Shown piece after piece: positions 49,351 to 61,200 of a stretch of 64,000 nucleotides of DNA. A program made the translations under genes and the position numbers. The notes beneath the pieces are model-generated. The model did not search any database and was not told where the DNA came from. It worked only from the letters and a program-made list of their open reading frames with translations. Origin of the DNA: Sympetrum striolatum. Taxonomy: Eukaryota > Arthropoda > Insecta > Odonata > Libellulidae. Each line of letters begins with the position of its first letter. Within the stretch, counting starts at the first letter, position 1. The DNA is taken from NCBI GenBank assembly GCA_947579665.1, contig OX388347.1, positions 21,816,562 through 21,880,561 of the forward strand, given 5' to 3'.

Positions 49351-50079
49351 CTAAGGAATATCACACATATCATTGTTATCAGTAAGATATAAAGAAAGAT
49401 ACCAAATGCTACATTATTGAGCTTCCTAATTGATTTATCACAGATAAATGACCATCAGTGATTATTGAATAGAATTAATGAAGCAAATAATGAACTGAAT
49501 CTCTAGAGAAAATTATGTGTGACAGAATGTGTAGATGTGGAAAACATCTTTTTCAGAACAGAAGTTTCTTAGCATAATAAAGCGAAAAATCGAATTATCA
49601 TAACTTGTTCGTAATTTATAAGAGAAGTTCACCTATTGATGTTGGCGGATATTCAGATGAAATGTTTGAAATGGTATAAGAATTCGTGAAAACATTGAAT
49701 AACTCGAGAATGTAGTCCAGAAAGTCTGCTAAGAGAGATTATATTCAAATAAAATCAAAGGAAGTGGAGAAACATGAAAATATCTGAATGGATAGGTTTC
49801 ACCGATCTGGGAAATGTAATTTGATCATTGATTGACGAACTTTGAAGTGTTTGGAATACAATGTTAAGGGACGAAACGCCCTAAAGGTTAATAAAAGAGG
49901 CACAAATTCGAACTGATGGAGATTCTGCACCACAAAGTCAGTAGCCGCTAATGAACATACACCAATCCATGATCTCTTAACCCCTACTGTCGACGGGTTT
50001 CTCCTGATTCCCTCAATCCCCCTTCACCCTTCCAAACCCTTTGGTTCCTGGTTCTTTGTATAACTGATACATGTCGATC
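49351..50079. other. non-coding DNA, no gene seen
   Basis: AT-rich to about 49860, then a more balanced stretch. That stretch could be the upstream part of a Penelope-like fragment (next entry), but I cannot confirm coding remnants. Confidence 0.4.
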
Positions 50080-50125
50080 TCTTGACCTGATGACGCGTAT
50101 GGACAGTTAAAATCGGTCGCCGTCA
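50080..50125 (+). mobile_element. degenerate hammerhead-like / Penelope-like motif
   Basis: CTGATGACGCG is followed about 15 bases later by AAAATCGGTCGCCGTC. The first part matches the 5' half of the hammerhead core exactly (CTGATGA). The second resembles GAAACCGGTCG with two changes. The shared GGTCGC string also occurs in the fragment at 42125-42156 (minus strand). Confidence 0.25.
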
Positions 50126-50179
50126 AAATGCTCCCTGTTGAACGTGAGCTATTTCTGTCTTCACTTTGTTATATAAGGT

Positions 50180-50610
50180 GCTAAGGAAAGAATTATCAAA
50201 GAATAGAACAGTCTACCTACAGAAGTGTTCGAACCTTTTTCAAAAATATATCAAATATCAAAATAAAACGTGCCTTTTTGATGGTTTTTGTGCTTCGTTT
50301 ATTCTATAATGAAACGAGACCAGTGATAGATTCTGTTTCAAGTTTGTTTTTATTTAAAAGTCATATTTAACTTATAGTAAAATTAGACAGCTGTGGTTTT
50401 TCGTATAATAATTCATATACATGTAGTGTATATTTATATTTATTTACTTTTTATTATTTTTAATTTGCCTAGTTTTATATTTTATGTAGTTGGATTAATT
50501 TAATAGATTCATAGAAATATTTTTTCATTAATTGCGATGTAAGTTAACGTCGCCGCCTTTCCTCGCGACTAATTGCGGTGGTATTGCGTAATAATAAATT
50601 TTTTTGAAGA
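50180..50610 (+). mobile_element. LINE 3' end, shorter copy of the family at 11335-12125
   Basis: Bases 50186-50260 align with the ORF2 tail at 11376-11450 (shared GAACAGTCTACCTACAGAAG against GAACAGACTACCTGCAGAAG). About 50543-50600 aligns with the final 3' UTR of that copy (TTAACGTCGCC...GCGACTAA.TGCGG, ending AATAATAAA). The conserved reading frame is destroyed by substitutions. The 3' UTR is internally shorter than in the first copy. Confidence 0.6.
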
Positions 50611-51330
50611 ATGTGGAATAATAAGAGTCTAAGTGAATGATAAAGCACGATCAATTACAGAGTGAAAGATTGATATATCTCTAAGTTGATATGAGAATTA
50701 ATGTTTATATTCTTTCTATTGCATTATAATGATTTTCTAGCTCAATCGTTATCTAAATTTATAGCAAAAACTTAACAAGAAAAATAAAGGCGTTTTTATG
50801 TGTCAGATTAATGGTAGTATATGGTAAGGCAAAAAATTGGTGTACAGCCTAAAGAATCAGTTTATTTTAGCAAAATAATCCTCAGTACTGTCGAATAAAA
50901 GGTGTTTAACGGTGCATTACGGTGGCGAAGACAGATTTCGGAGATGATACGTAAATTCAACTTGTTTTTTAAGCCGAGAGATCCGCACCCACCGATGTTA
51001 TAATGCAAATTAGATGCAGGATTTTCAAGGTGAATCTCTGTTTCCCTTGCCCTCGTATGTCTAACAAGGCCAACAATTTGCGCTAGGAAACTGTTTTCCG
51101 GAAAGTCGACAACTGGAAGTAGCTAGTTGCGCATTAACTACAGAGGGACACGGCCGTTTCGGTAAATGCAGAGAGAGGGATCCGAATGTAGGCCATTTCG
51201 TCAATTAGCGCTCTCCTTGTGGGATATGGATATTCGACTGCAGTTAAAACATGCGATGCGGACAACAAAGGGACACTCAATAAAAAAGAATAAATATATG
51301 GTCTTTCTAATTATTATTATTATTATCATG
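50611..51330. other. non-coding DNA, no gene seen
   Basis: AT-rich, then more balanced between about 50880 and 51280. An (ATT)n run at 51308-51327 directly precedes the next LINE. Confidence 0.45.
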
Positions 51331-52087
51331 GACTATTCGAAAACATAGTAAGATATGGAGTTACTGTTTGGGGTTACAACAATACTGTTTTTCATAGCCT
51401 ATTGATACACAAACAAAACAAATTCATTAAATTGCTATGCCACAAAAAGAGAAAATACAACTTAGATGTTGACGGAATACACAAATATTTTGAAGACATT
51501 CGAATTGATAAATTATTTAGATATACTGTGTTAATTAATAATTATTACTCAAATGTTTCTAAAGAGAAAGAAACTACGATATTCTCCAGTGTTTGAGGAC
51601 TACAAAGCTGTTTAAAATAATTATCCCCTGTACCAGTTGTGGTAGAAACTCTTTTGAATATATAATACCGACAGAATTTAACAAATTACCATTAAAATTA
51701 TTAAATATGAATTCCATAAGGTGTGAGAATGTGGAAATAAAAAACTGCCAAATTAATGTCTCAACCTAAGCTTTTCATTACAAACTTAATTAAATTAATT
51801 AACTATAATTGCATTTTACATGCACTGTGTGATTGTGTGAATATTGAAATGTAGTTGTATTTAACTGTATTTTAATATCTTTTGGTACTCTACACCTATG
51901 AAACTCATCTTTTTACATTCCTATAATTTTACTGTAGATTACCCAAATGGAACCTGCTGACAAGCATTTTGCTTAGCAGGACCTGACTGTTCTGTTTCTA
52001 TGTAAGTTTGATAACCTATTCTTTGTATTTTTATTGAATAATAACATTAATTCTCTTAAAAATTAATAAAATATTATTATTAAAAAA
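51331..52087 (+). mobile_element. LINE ORF2 C-terminal fragment plus 3' UTR
   Basis: Codons from 51354 read YGVTVWGYNNTVFH..., the segment after the reverse transcriptase core in many jockey/CR1-like LINEs (usually [LE]YG...WG). A stop follows at 51594. In another frame TSCGRNSFEYIIPTEFNKLP (about 51632-51691) matches the final TS.G..SF.Y..P..WN.LP motif. The 3' UTR continues to (ATT)n near 52073-52081. It is 5'-truncated and frameshifted, so non-functional. The 3' UTR words AACCTATTCTTTGTATTTT recur inverted at about 52490-52510. Confidence 0.7.
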
Positions 52088-52140
52088 GGGACTTTATTTG
52101 GCGAAGTTGGGACTTTTGAGTCTTCCATTTAACCTACACA
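52082..52140 (-). mobile_element. LINE 3' tail, minus strand, abutting the previous LINE
   Basis: GGACTTTATTTGGCGAAGTT and the following TGAGTCTTCCATTTAACC match the minus-strand tail family (compare 56141-56190). Its (TTA)n tail is shared with, or merged into, the (ATT)n end of the LINE on the plus strand. The two elements are thus tail-to-tail. Confidence 0.5.
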
Positions 52141-52379
52141 TTTACATAAAATAAAAATACAAATGATATAACAAAATGAAATACAAATTTATAAATCTAT
52201 ATAATAAGATACAGAATGAAAATGAATACTGTTATAACACAGTCTTACACAAAATACAAATCCATGAATCAATTTTATATGATACAAAATAAAAATGAAT
52301 ACTAATATAATATAGTCTTATTCAAAAATTAAAAAACGATCATATTCAAATATACAACTATTGAAATGCTATAATAAAG
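52141..52379. repeat. AT-rich stretch with a two-copy tandem repeat of about 75 bp
   Basis: A unit containing GAATGAAAATGAATACTGTT, an ATA-rich segment and CAGTCTTA at about 52180-52255 is repeated at about 52260-52330 with changes (AAAATGAATACTAATATAAT, then TAGTCTTA). Low complexity limits certainty. Confidence 0.5.
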
Positions 52380-52520
52380 AATTATTAGAATTATCTATTG
52401 TTGATTATAATAATTTGTATTTTTTATTATTAATAATAATACAATTTATTCAATACAATTCAAATACAACAGTACAATAACCAACATTGAAAAAATACAA
52501 AGAATAGGTTACCATATACA
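52380..52520 (-). mobile_element. LINE 3' UTR fragment, minus strand
   Basis: The reverse complement begins GTATATGGTAACCTATTCTT, then TGTATTTTT. This corresponds to TTTGATAACCTATTCTTTGT at about 52007-52027 in the plus-strand LINE. It then diverges to a TTATTA-rich end. It is an inverted partial copy about 450 bp from its partner. Confidence 0.5.
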
Positions 52521-52760
52521 AATAATAATAATAATAATAAAGTTCATTTTGGGCGAGATTGAGGCTGAACAGTCTCTTCTTCCATCTAACCTTTCGTCAA
52601 TAATATTATAAAAGTAAGTTGTGTGCTGGCGAATAGAGAAAAAGAGGACTGCTTTAGAAAACTTGTAAATGAATCTAAGGTGATATCTTTGGAGAAAAGA
52701 TCCAGAGCAGAAAAACATCCACAAAGAAAGAAGGAGTGATTAACCTTCGCTAACCTATGG
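52521..52760 (-). mobile_element. LINE 3' tail with (TTA)n end, minus strand
   Basis: A clean (TTA)n tail (52521-52540 in this orientation) follows CGCCCAAAATGAACT and GGTTAGATGGAAGAAGAGAC. A 71-codon minus-strand open frame runs through it (52509-52724). It ends in Ile runs encoded by the tail, so it is not a host gene. This is the longest member of the minus-strand tail family here together with 30268-30560. Confidence 0.6.
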
Positions 52761-55599
52761 ATAGTACAAGCTAAAAGATGTGTGGAAAGTAATGTTTAGG
52801 AAAGCTGTGTGTAACATGGAAATTACAAAAGCAGTACTATAAAACATAACAAATATAGTAATAAAAAAAGAAAAATTGCAATACCACAATATGAGAAAAT
52901 AATAAATATCAAAAACATTTTATCAAACATTAAAAAAACTTTAAAAATGAAAAGTACAATAAATGGTACGTGAAAAAATGTGATAATGTGATAGGATGCT
53001 TAAAATATTTTATTTTATATGAAAGGTTTTTTTATTATCAGTAGTGGTTGTTTAGTACTTGTAGTGCTACTGAAAATATGATTGCTGTATAATAATCGAT
53101 CGTGACCTATCTGTTAATCAGTTCCCTGTCACTAGTGTCATCTGAATAATCAGCCCAATTAACTATTCAATAAATCGAATTAACAACGAATAGCCTGTCA
53201 TCGCTGTTCTTAAGTTTGAAAAACAAATTATTTAGGTTAAATGATGTGTACTAAAGTTTAAAAAGTAACATTTCATTAAAATTTTCATTTGAATCCGTAT
53301 CATAAGGAAACTAAAGTTAAGAATTCTAGGATTATTCAATTTTGTTAGTAAGATATAAAATTAGACATGAATAAAGTTATGCAATCCTTGGATTTTCAAT
53401 ATATTCATGAGGAATCTAAATCGAAAGAGATTGAAATTAGGTCGAAATAGCTCTTGGTAACATTGATTGTTTGCTAAGTAATATATCTGTACAATTTCTC
53501 TCTTCATTCATTTAAATTACGTAACCCGACTCGTATTATAAAATAAGCCAAGTTACACTCGCCATCCTTGTCAATTTCCCATGCCTTATTTACTGTATCT
53601 ATCTCTGAATTTCCTATAATTCTATGGAAAACTTACAAAAATGATGAAATAAAACCTGAAAGTAAGTAAAAATGAGGATTAGGCTGTATCATTTGCATTC
53701 AAAAGATTTCAACTACTCCCAGTGCTCGAAATTATCGGCAGCGACGTGCCAAACAGCTCATGAAGTTGTTCACAGTGCAGTGGGTAATTGGAAACAGATG
53801 CTGAAGAGAATCCCTTTAAAGTCGTCAACGGATTCACCATGATAGCTTGGAATGAGGGGCACTAATCAAATTTCGCGGTTCGCTGAGCCAATGATTACTG
53901 AAAAGCGATCGAAAAGACATATCCGCACCAGCGAAATGTCAAATCAGTACTCAAAAACATGCTTCCTTCGTCTTCTTATCCTCAGGTTAAAGCATTGAAA
54001 AGTCAGCGTGAAAACTCGGAGAATCATGTTTCCCTCCTATAAAAATGATAACAAATGATGAATGGATGCATAATTATGTAATCAAATGTAGCATGAGTTC
54101 TGAACATGTAAATTAATAACATCACATAGTTCGCGAATCCAGCTAGCAAAGTTGAGACGATTCTACGGAAATATATTTCTGAAGAAATAACAAGGCTAGT
54201 AGCTTGCAATTTTCAGCTAAATCACATGAATAAATTCTAAATTAGTTACTCTTCTTCTTATTTGAAATAGCTATCCAATAGCATTTAAAATGGATGCAAA
54301 GTTATTTGCTTAAAAATCAGTCACAGCTTCGTTCTTCGTGTCTTGCAGATCCAAAGACTTCAAATATTAAAATAGTACGCATTTGGTTATTCGTTTTCCC
54401 AGAGCACCAGTTTTGATTCGTCAGGCCAATAACTCAAAAGAAAGACAAAATACACAATATCGCAAAGAATTTTGTGGGTTAGAATTATTTTTAAAAATTT
54501 TTGGAAATTCATTTTATAATCCGAACACCATTCGTCCTTGTTTTAAAACAAAAAATATCTTGCTCTTTTCATCAGATTATCCTGCACACTTATCATTCTT
54601 TGATTTAAATACTGGTTTCGCAGATGTATTTAGAGTCATCTTAGGTCATTTTGCTTACCAATTCGAGATGAAATAGGATGCCTTTCAATTTATGCACATT
54701 ATTTTATTTCAGTCTTAATCTTTTGAAGGTTAAGGTGGCAGCCAATCGTCTTTCCGATCAAATGAATGTGCTTTTCTTAATTTCCTTTATGGAAACTTAC
54801 AGTCAGAAGATGAGTTATTAAATCGTTATTCCTATGCTTCCTTTTCAGAATACTTGCGGCGGTCGAACGCTTTTTCAAGTATTGTTACGACCATTTTCCA
54901 AACTTTTTCGCAATACTCTCGGCCTTTTCTTCTTTCCGCGTAGTTGTATTGAAATTATGTACTTAATTTGAGTTTTTATGAAAAAACTATGATATATTAA
55001 ACCAATAAATTACGAAGAATAACTAAATAATCAGCGATGACGACTTTTTGTAACTAGTTTTCAGAAGGTATCACAATACCGTTATGGTCTTAATTTCAAT
55101 AAAACTTTACAATTCATTTCAAACACTCTTTCGATGAGTACACAACTTAAAATTAGATACGAAACTAAAAGATACCCCACAAATTAACATGGAAATTGAT
55201 GAACAAGTTGTCCAACTCCTGAGTATCTTTCAATTGTGATTTCTTAAATACTTTCACTATTATTATAAACCTTAAGTGAGTCGAATGAGCTGTCACTTTG
55301 CGGAACTCCATAACTACACACAAGGTAATAAAAAGTTGGCAAAGTTATTTCATTACCTTGTGTTTAGTATTAGTACCTTGTTCTCAACTTTCCTTCCATC
55401 ATCTTTCAAAGACTAGTTTCAGTTTGAGAATATTCTTCAAACTTAAGTAAGGACTCCTTTGAAACTTTGGCCTGTTAAATAAATATATGAGCGTAACGAC
55501 TTTAGCGTAGATATTTTTTATTTGGTTAACATTGTGTTAGCATCTTATGTAAGATAGTGAAGTAACTTATCTTTGAGAGCATTCGCTCTGAAATAGTTA
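52761..55599. other. AT-rich non-coding DNA, no gene seen
   Basis: No gene is supported. A 97-codon plus-strand frame (54386-54676) is unrecognised. A 12-bp inverted repeat ACACAAGGTAAT / ATTACCTTGTGT spans 55318-55363. Confidence 0.5.
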
Positions 55600-56115
55600 T
55601 CGTTTGAAGATAATCTGGACCTATAGATGCGAAGTAAGGCATCTTCATTTCCCATCTCAGTTTACGTTCTTGAGCTTCGTCGTCCTCTGGACCGCAATTG
55701 GATCTTCTCCTAGTGCGTGCCATAAATTGGACGCAAACACCAGAGAAATGCATCTCCCCCATCTTCGCTGGCATTGGTCCAGCGAGAGCGTATTGTAGAC
55801 CCTTCACGAAGAGCGCTCCTTTCTTACCTCATTTTTGTCTCACGGAAGGAATTGCGAGATACCTTCCGTTTCATAAGGACGCCCTTCTTAAATCGCTCTT
55901 TTTTCATCTCCCAGAATCCCAACAGTAACTATGATTTATCGAGAGTTTCTGCTTCCCTTCATAACTTGGTCCCCTCTCCCTCTTTTCTCCTCCAAAAACT
56001 TTTTCATTACTACCGTTTAAACTTGTGCGAAAATAATGCGCGATAGTGACATCCATGGCTCTGAGAATAGCGCGGTCTACTTGGACTTGTTTCATAAAAT
56101 CAACTCCGGAATGTT
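55600..56115. other. CpG-richer non-coding block
   Basis: Balanced composition with overlapping frames on both strands (62 to 93 codons between 55526 and 56119), none of which I recognise. Confidence 0.35.
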
Positions 56116-56121
56116 CCAAAG

Positions 56122-56215
56122 TAATAATAATAATAATAAAGGACTTTATTCAGGGCGAGATTGAGACTATCAAGTCTCTTCTTACACCTAACCCTTTCTA
56201 ACCCGTAAAGGACTA
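56122..56215 (-). mobile_element. LINE 3' tail with (TTA)n end, minus strand
   Basis: (TAA)n in plus orientation at 56122-56140, then GGACTTTATTCAGGGCGAGA and CTCTTCTTACACCTAACCC. This is a very short 5'-truncated copy of the family at 52521-52760 and the best match to its consensus. Confidence 0.6.
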
Positions 56216-57849
56216 TCAATGTGAGTTAAGGTTTAGTTTAGTTAAGTTCCTTTTTCACTCTAGTGGCTTAATTAAATCCTATGTATAAGATTATGTGTTA
56301 TGATCATACCTACAAAGTAAAAAGTAAACGTTTTTGGATGTATATAACTATCCCAAATGGGCCTAAAAGTATAAATGTCGACCTAGAGAGTCTGATTAAT
56401 TTTGGAATGAGAATTTTCATATTTTATAAAAGTTGCTTTAAGGAGCAGAAATCGGCACACACGAGTTAAAGAAAAAGGTATTAATAGGCGAGGAGATGCT
56501 CATTTGAATGGAATTTTTTTAACTACTGCTGTTGCCCCTGAAATGTGATTAAGTCCTCCTGAGCTTCCATTACTCAAATAATTTTAAACGCATCAAGTGT
56601 ATCTAATTTACAGTTTGGGTGTGGATAAATGAAGCTCAAATAATGCTAAAAATGTCGTTTATGGAATTAGTTAAAGATTCACCAATCACAAGTTGTGATA
56701 TTTGTAGTTTATTTTATTTTATTTTTCGTAAAATTTTCAAATCTCGCTCATTAGAAGCAAACTGTTATGCAAAATATCCTAATAGTAGGTTATCAATGCA
56801 ACACCGTCAGTGCCCAATTCTATTTTTTAATATTAAGTATAGAATATTTTAGACGTACAATCTAATCAGCGAATTATATGTTTTATCTTCGGAACGGTTT
56901 CTTACTTTAAAGTTCCATTTATTTGATTTAAAAATGTATGTCGTAGTCAGATTTAGTTTCCGAAGTTTTAAATAGTCTTTCATTAATTCATATAACCTAA
57001 ATGAAACAGGCATTGTGATCACAACTGGTTTTGGAATGCTTGTTGTAGTTGTTTTCTAGATACGCTTGTTCTGTGTCCAATGATTTAGAAAGTAACTACC
57101 CAGCTTTGAATAATTCCTAGTAAATGATATTCAAAGATAAAGGATTTTCAGTTACATAAGAAACCATTACAATTGAAATATTTATAATGAAGGATTAGAA
57201 AGTGAAAATAATAAACGGAAAAACTAAACTTGTTTAGCTTTTTTTAGAACTGATGAAATATCAGATTGGCAGAGAAGTTCGAAAAAAGCATTGATTAGAT
57301 TTCACCCTTTTTAATATCTATACCATCGTTAATTGGGATAAATTTTTGAGAATTTATTTTTGCAATATATCAAATCTTCCGTCAGTAAATTTCATCACAA
57401 AAAGAATATTAAAAATAATGATTTAGGCTCAATTCCTGCTTCTAAGGTAAAGAATCTGTCAAATTTCTCATTTGTATTGTTATCTCTTATATGCTTCATA
57501 ACCTTTTTCAATGAAGTTAGTTTGGCTTGTTAGAGAAATAAATAATGATTTGAAGAGCTGCATAGGGCTCTAAGTAGCATACAGTATCTGGTTTCTTGAG
57601 TCATCTCGTTTTATCAGAATCAATATTGTCTTTATCAATCATAAGGATCACGTTGGAATCGAAATGTGGCCGTAATCCATATTTTTGCACATTTATTTAG
57701 CGAATGGCTTCATTTTTTTATACATTGTTATATCTAACTGTAAGGAAGTGTCACTCAATTACCTGAACTAAATAAAAGCTTGTTTGAAATTCTACCGAAA
57801 TAAAATAGAGAGTTCGGAGAAAATTCCCTGGCTGAACCTTGCAATTAGT
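56216..57849. other. AT-rich non-coding DNA, no gene seen
   Basis: Nothing recognisable on either strand. Frames of 62 and 77 codons are chance length. Confidence 0.5.
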
Positions 57850-59340
57850 ATCTTCTCAGTCCTTTTATGAAACGGCGAACGTGTAAAATTTTTCGGGAAT
57901 CAAGTTCTCGGAATTATTACGAAAGCCACTTCGCTTTCGAATAAAATATATGTCTTGGGAATGGGTTCCTCCGCAAACGAAGCCGGTTAAAGTGAGTCTG
58001 ATGAAGCATCAGCACGCACGGCGAAACGCAAATATTAATTTCACGGAACAGTTAAATCAGTCACCGCTCATAGGTGCCTCTGTGATCGCTCCGCCTCTCA
58101 ATTGCCTATCCGCGGTGCTCCAGTCCTACTCCGTCCTTTTGTGTGTATCACCACTTTGCAAATCCATAAAACGAGCCGCTTTTTTATCAGTTGCAGTCCC
58201 GAAAAACCATCGATCACTCGGCGATGCAAACCGAAAAAAGAGAAAGAATTGGGAACAGACGAGAGGCGGCCCTTTGTGCATTTTCCGCGACCGTCGTCAT
58301 GGAAACATATTCGGAATCGATGCATAAACGAGGCAAGTAATTTCTTGTCGCAGCGCCGCCTATGTTTCGGCGTCTTCATTAATGAGAGAGGGCGATCCTG
58401 CGTCCGAGACAAAGTCTGCTTCCCCTGTTTCGGATAGGTGCGTTTCATAGGGACTCTTGGCCCTTTTATCGCGCGGAGGGAAAAAGCGAGATCCAGCGAG
58501 CCGAAGATTTGAAACGGTGCTCATTAGAGTCGGAAGCTTTTTTCTGAGCACGGGAATCAAAATGCGCTAACGAGGTAAGGCGTCGAGATTTATTTCGAAC
58601 CGCTTTACGTTTCTCTTCGACAAAAAAACACGAGCGACGGCAAACATTTTTGGGCTCCATAATGGGGAATAAATGTTTCGAATGAAAAACCCGCGTCTCT
58701 GAAGAATTCGACAGACTTTGCCGGGATGTGAAAATGCGAGAAATTCGCCAGCGCGCGAACCCTGGTGGAAAAAACGCGGCCATTCAGAAATGTCTCCTTT
58801 TTTACGAGAGAGGGATAAAAATAAGGTGTGGATTATCGCTTTTGGTTTGAGCTAACAACCTTTAACCCCGACAACTAACGAAGTGAATAGAATTTTGAAA
58901 TTTAACAGTCAATTAATAATCGTCCACAGACTCGTACTCTGCATTTGCAACTTCCCGACCTAATGGCGGTCTCCAACTCTCTGTCGCCATTTAATTATGA
59001 AATTCTCGAAATTGTGCGCGATTTCGCCTTTTCATCAAATAGCCTCATTTAAATGTTGAGCGGTTGACTCTTTGGGCGATTCGGAAAAGTCGAGGTTCAG
59101 TTGGAGAAATGATTAGAGAGTACTCCGGCGGGAATTTGCCTCGCAATTATTATAATAATAGAGTTAACTGCGCCGGACCTTTATCATAGAAAATGAATCG
59201 CTGGCGTTACGGACTAATGACACTGAATTTGAGCTTAAGTCATTACGGGGTACGATACGGTTTTAATAATGGTCCATTCCCCTTTATTTTACTCCGGCCC
59301 ATTTGACATTTTATCCGATCAAATTCAGGCCAATGGATGT
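57850..59340. other. longest CpG-richer non-coding block
   Basis: About 1.5 kb has visibly elevated G+C and CpG, with overlapping frames of 125, 116, 111 and 105 codons on both strands between 57950 and 58783. None resembles a protein. Its right half (58850-59300) has several TTAAT/ATTA core words interspersed with CG-rich words. That would suit homeodomain binding, but such words are common and this is speculation. No repeat-family member lies inside it. Confidence 0.45.
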
Positions 59341-59712
59341 GTAGCTGTACATGAAATTTACACCCAAACAGATTAAATATAGATAAATGAAATACATGAA
59401 AAAGGACTTCTTTTATTTGACTAAAAATAATTCCGAAATATTCCTGAATATTCTTGATGATAGGTGCACAGGTGGATCCAAGGATTTATTGCCATTCTTC
59501 AACTTCTATGTGTACCACCTCTCGAAAAGATTTAAATCCATATTCCACTGCTCTTCTTTACAAAATACCATCACTAACCATCCCTTACGTAACGTCTCCC
59601 TGTTATACTTGTATTTACATAAATAATAATACAAACTGACTAATGAACAATAATCATTCACCACAAGTTCCACCTGATGATTCATTTTTGTTATTATTTG
59701 TACTATAATAAA
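59341..59712. other. AT-rich non-coding DNA, no gene seen
   Basis: Overlapping frames at 59387-59639 are unrecognised. Confidence 0.45.
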
Positions 59713-59720
59713 AGCTGTTT

Positions 59721-59778
59721 GGTTAATGAGTCTGGTCTAGGGGTTAACTGTAAAACCCACAGAACCTTACCATTAACC
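59721..59778. mobile_element. 58-bp deletion derivative of the foldback transposon
   Basis: It starts GGTTAATG and ends TACCATTAACC, the same ends as the 638-bp element at 12927-13564. Internal words are shared (TCTGG and GGGG, then AACTGTAAAACCC). It is flanked by AGCTGTTT (59713-59720) and AGATGTTT (59779-59786), an 8-bp target duplication with one mismatch. It consists of little more than the two terminal repeats. Confidence 0.7.
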
Positions 59779-59786
59779 AGATGTTT

Positions 59787-61049
59787 CATCATGTTGGTGC
59801 TTGCAGTTATCATTTATTGATGTATCCAATTAAAGGACCATACGCTGTTCAGATTTTTTAATAAGTAAAATAAATTCGTGCTACAGCAGTAGCATACGTT
59901 GGAAAATTTTTATTTCTTAAGACATAAAAATGTAATGTATCATCTTGATCAAGCACTACTCTGTAAAATTCATAAGGTACATTAAATTTGCTATAGACGT
60001 TTAGTTAAACTGCTCTACTCCCATTGTTTTATTTTGTCATCTAATAAATGTTACAAGGAAGATGAGCATCGATGACTTGCTTCCTGATATTATTTATGTA
60101 TTTTAACTGGTTAATGTCTCATACTAATTGAATGTACCAAATTGAAATGCAAAACCGATTTTGACATCATTGATGTTTTCTACGTTTAATTCTTTGATAT
60201 TCTGAATGCCAACTTTCGGCGTGTGATGAGGTTTTTTTTATAAAAGACAGATGCGAGATTATGCGATATACCTATATTTTGTTTATCACCAGGAAGTATT
60301 TACTTGATGCTTGATTTAATTGATGCTCCGGTCTTTTTCGTGATCAAATATTCTCTATCAAATAAAGTATCTCTTCGTCCGATGGATTTGCATTGCATTC
60401 CATGTGCACGGAATATTCCAGTCGCCTTACATAAATCTCCCAATGCATTTCTCCCGATCCAATGCAAATTTCGAAGCGATACATGTTACGAAAACAAAGG
60501 CTATTGTGTTTTGCGGATTGGATTGATGTCTATATGGAATGTGCAAATGGATGCAAAGGACAATAATAGAGGAGTAGGTCATCTATATAAAAGTTGAATC
60601 TCAGTTACAATCCGTTACATCTCAGCAGGCAATCAGCAGTAGAGTCTCTGGTGTCCGGAATCCCTTTCCAATCATTGATAGTTTTACCTTTTGGTTTTAT
60701 TAAGAACTTGAAATAATAGCGATATCAAAGGGTAGTCTTAAAAGTCTTCACTTTGAAGAGACAGATTTCAGAAATTCTGAAATACAAGTTCGGTGTCAGT
60801 GACGAACGTGGTCGTGAGTGTGAAAAGGTTTGCTAAACTAACTGAATTGAAACGAAATTTGTCTCTTGAATTTGTTGGAGATGTAATAAAAAACAAGTGT
60901 GATAAGTATTTCTTTAGTCGTATATTTAGACAAGATGGATGGAAGTCGAAAAATCTGTTCATCATATGACGAAGGGAAGAGTTACTGAAATGGCATGTAA
61001 TAAATTCTAACAAAGTTTTGTTAATCTTGTTGATTTAATCGTGTTTCGT
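59787..61049. other. AT-rich non-coding DNA, no gene seen
   Basis: Frames of 97 (60304-60597, plus) and 81 codons (60768-61013, minus) are not recognised. No bounded repeat. Confidence 0.5.
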
Positions 61050-61054
61050 GCACA

Positions 61055-61200
61055 TTTGGCTGAATTGGTTGGTCTATCACTTTGATCCCATGGTCTATGG
61101 TTCAACTCCCGGCTTATCTGATTTTTCTGCTAAAAGAATTGCTGTGTGTATTCTTTAATAGTAATTATCGGTAATGGGGATAGTATTTTTATTTCTGATA
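61055..61200 (+). repeat. tRNA-derived SINE, copy 4
   Basis: Box A-like TGGCTGAATTGG lies at 61057-61068 and box B GGTTCAACTCC at 61099-61109, an exact fit. Next comes CCGGCTTATCTGATTTTTCT, equivalent to CCGGCTGATCGGATTTTTCT of the copy at 2844. The 3' end is uncertain. Confidence 0.65.

Noticed and set aside
57998..58027. Exact CTGATGA followed by CGAAAC, hammerhead-like
   Set aside because: The intervening bases form at most a two-pair stem, and no GTC/GTA cleavage site or helix III follows. It lies in a CpG-richer block without any repeat similarity, so it is probably chance.
57950..58448. 125-, 116- and 111-codon overlapping frames
   Set aside because: Three frames on two strands share the same bases; no recognisable protein.
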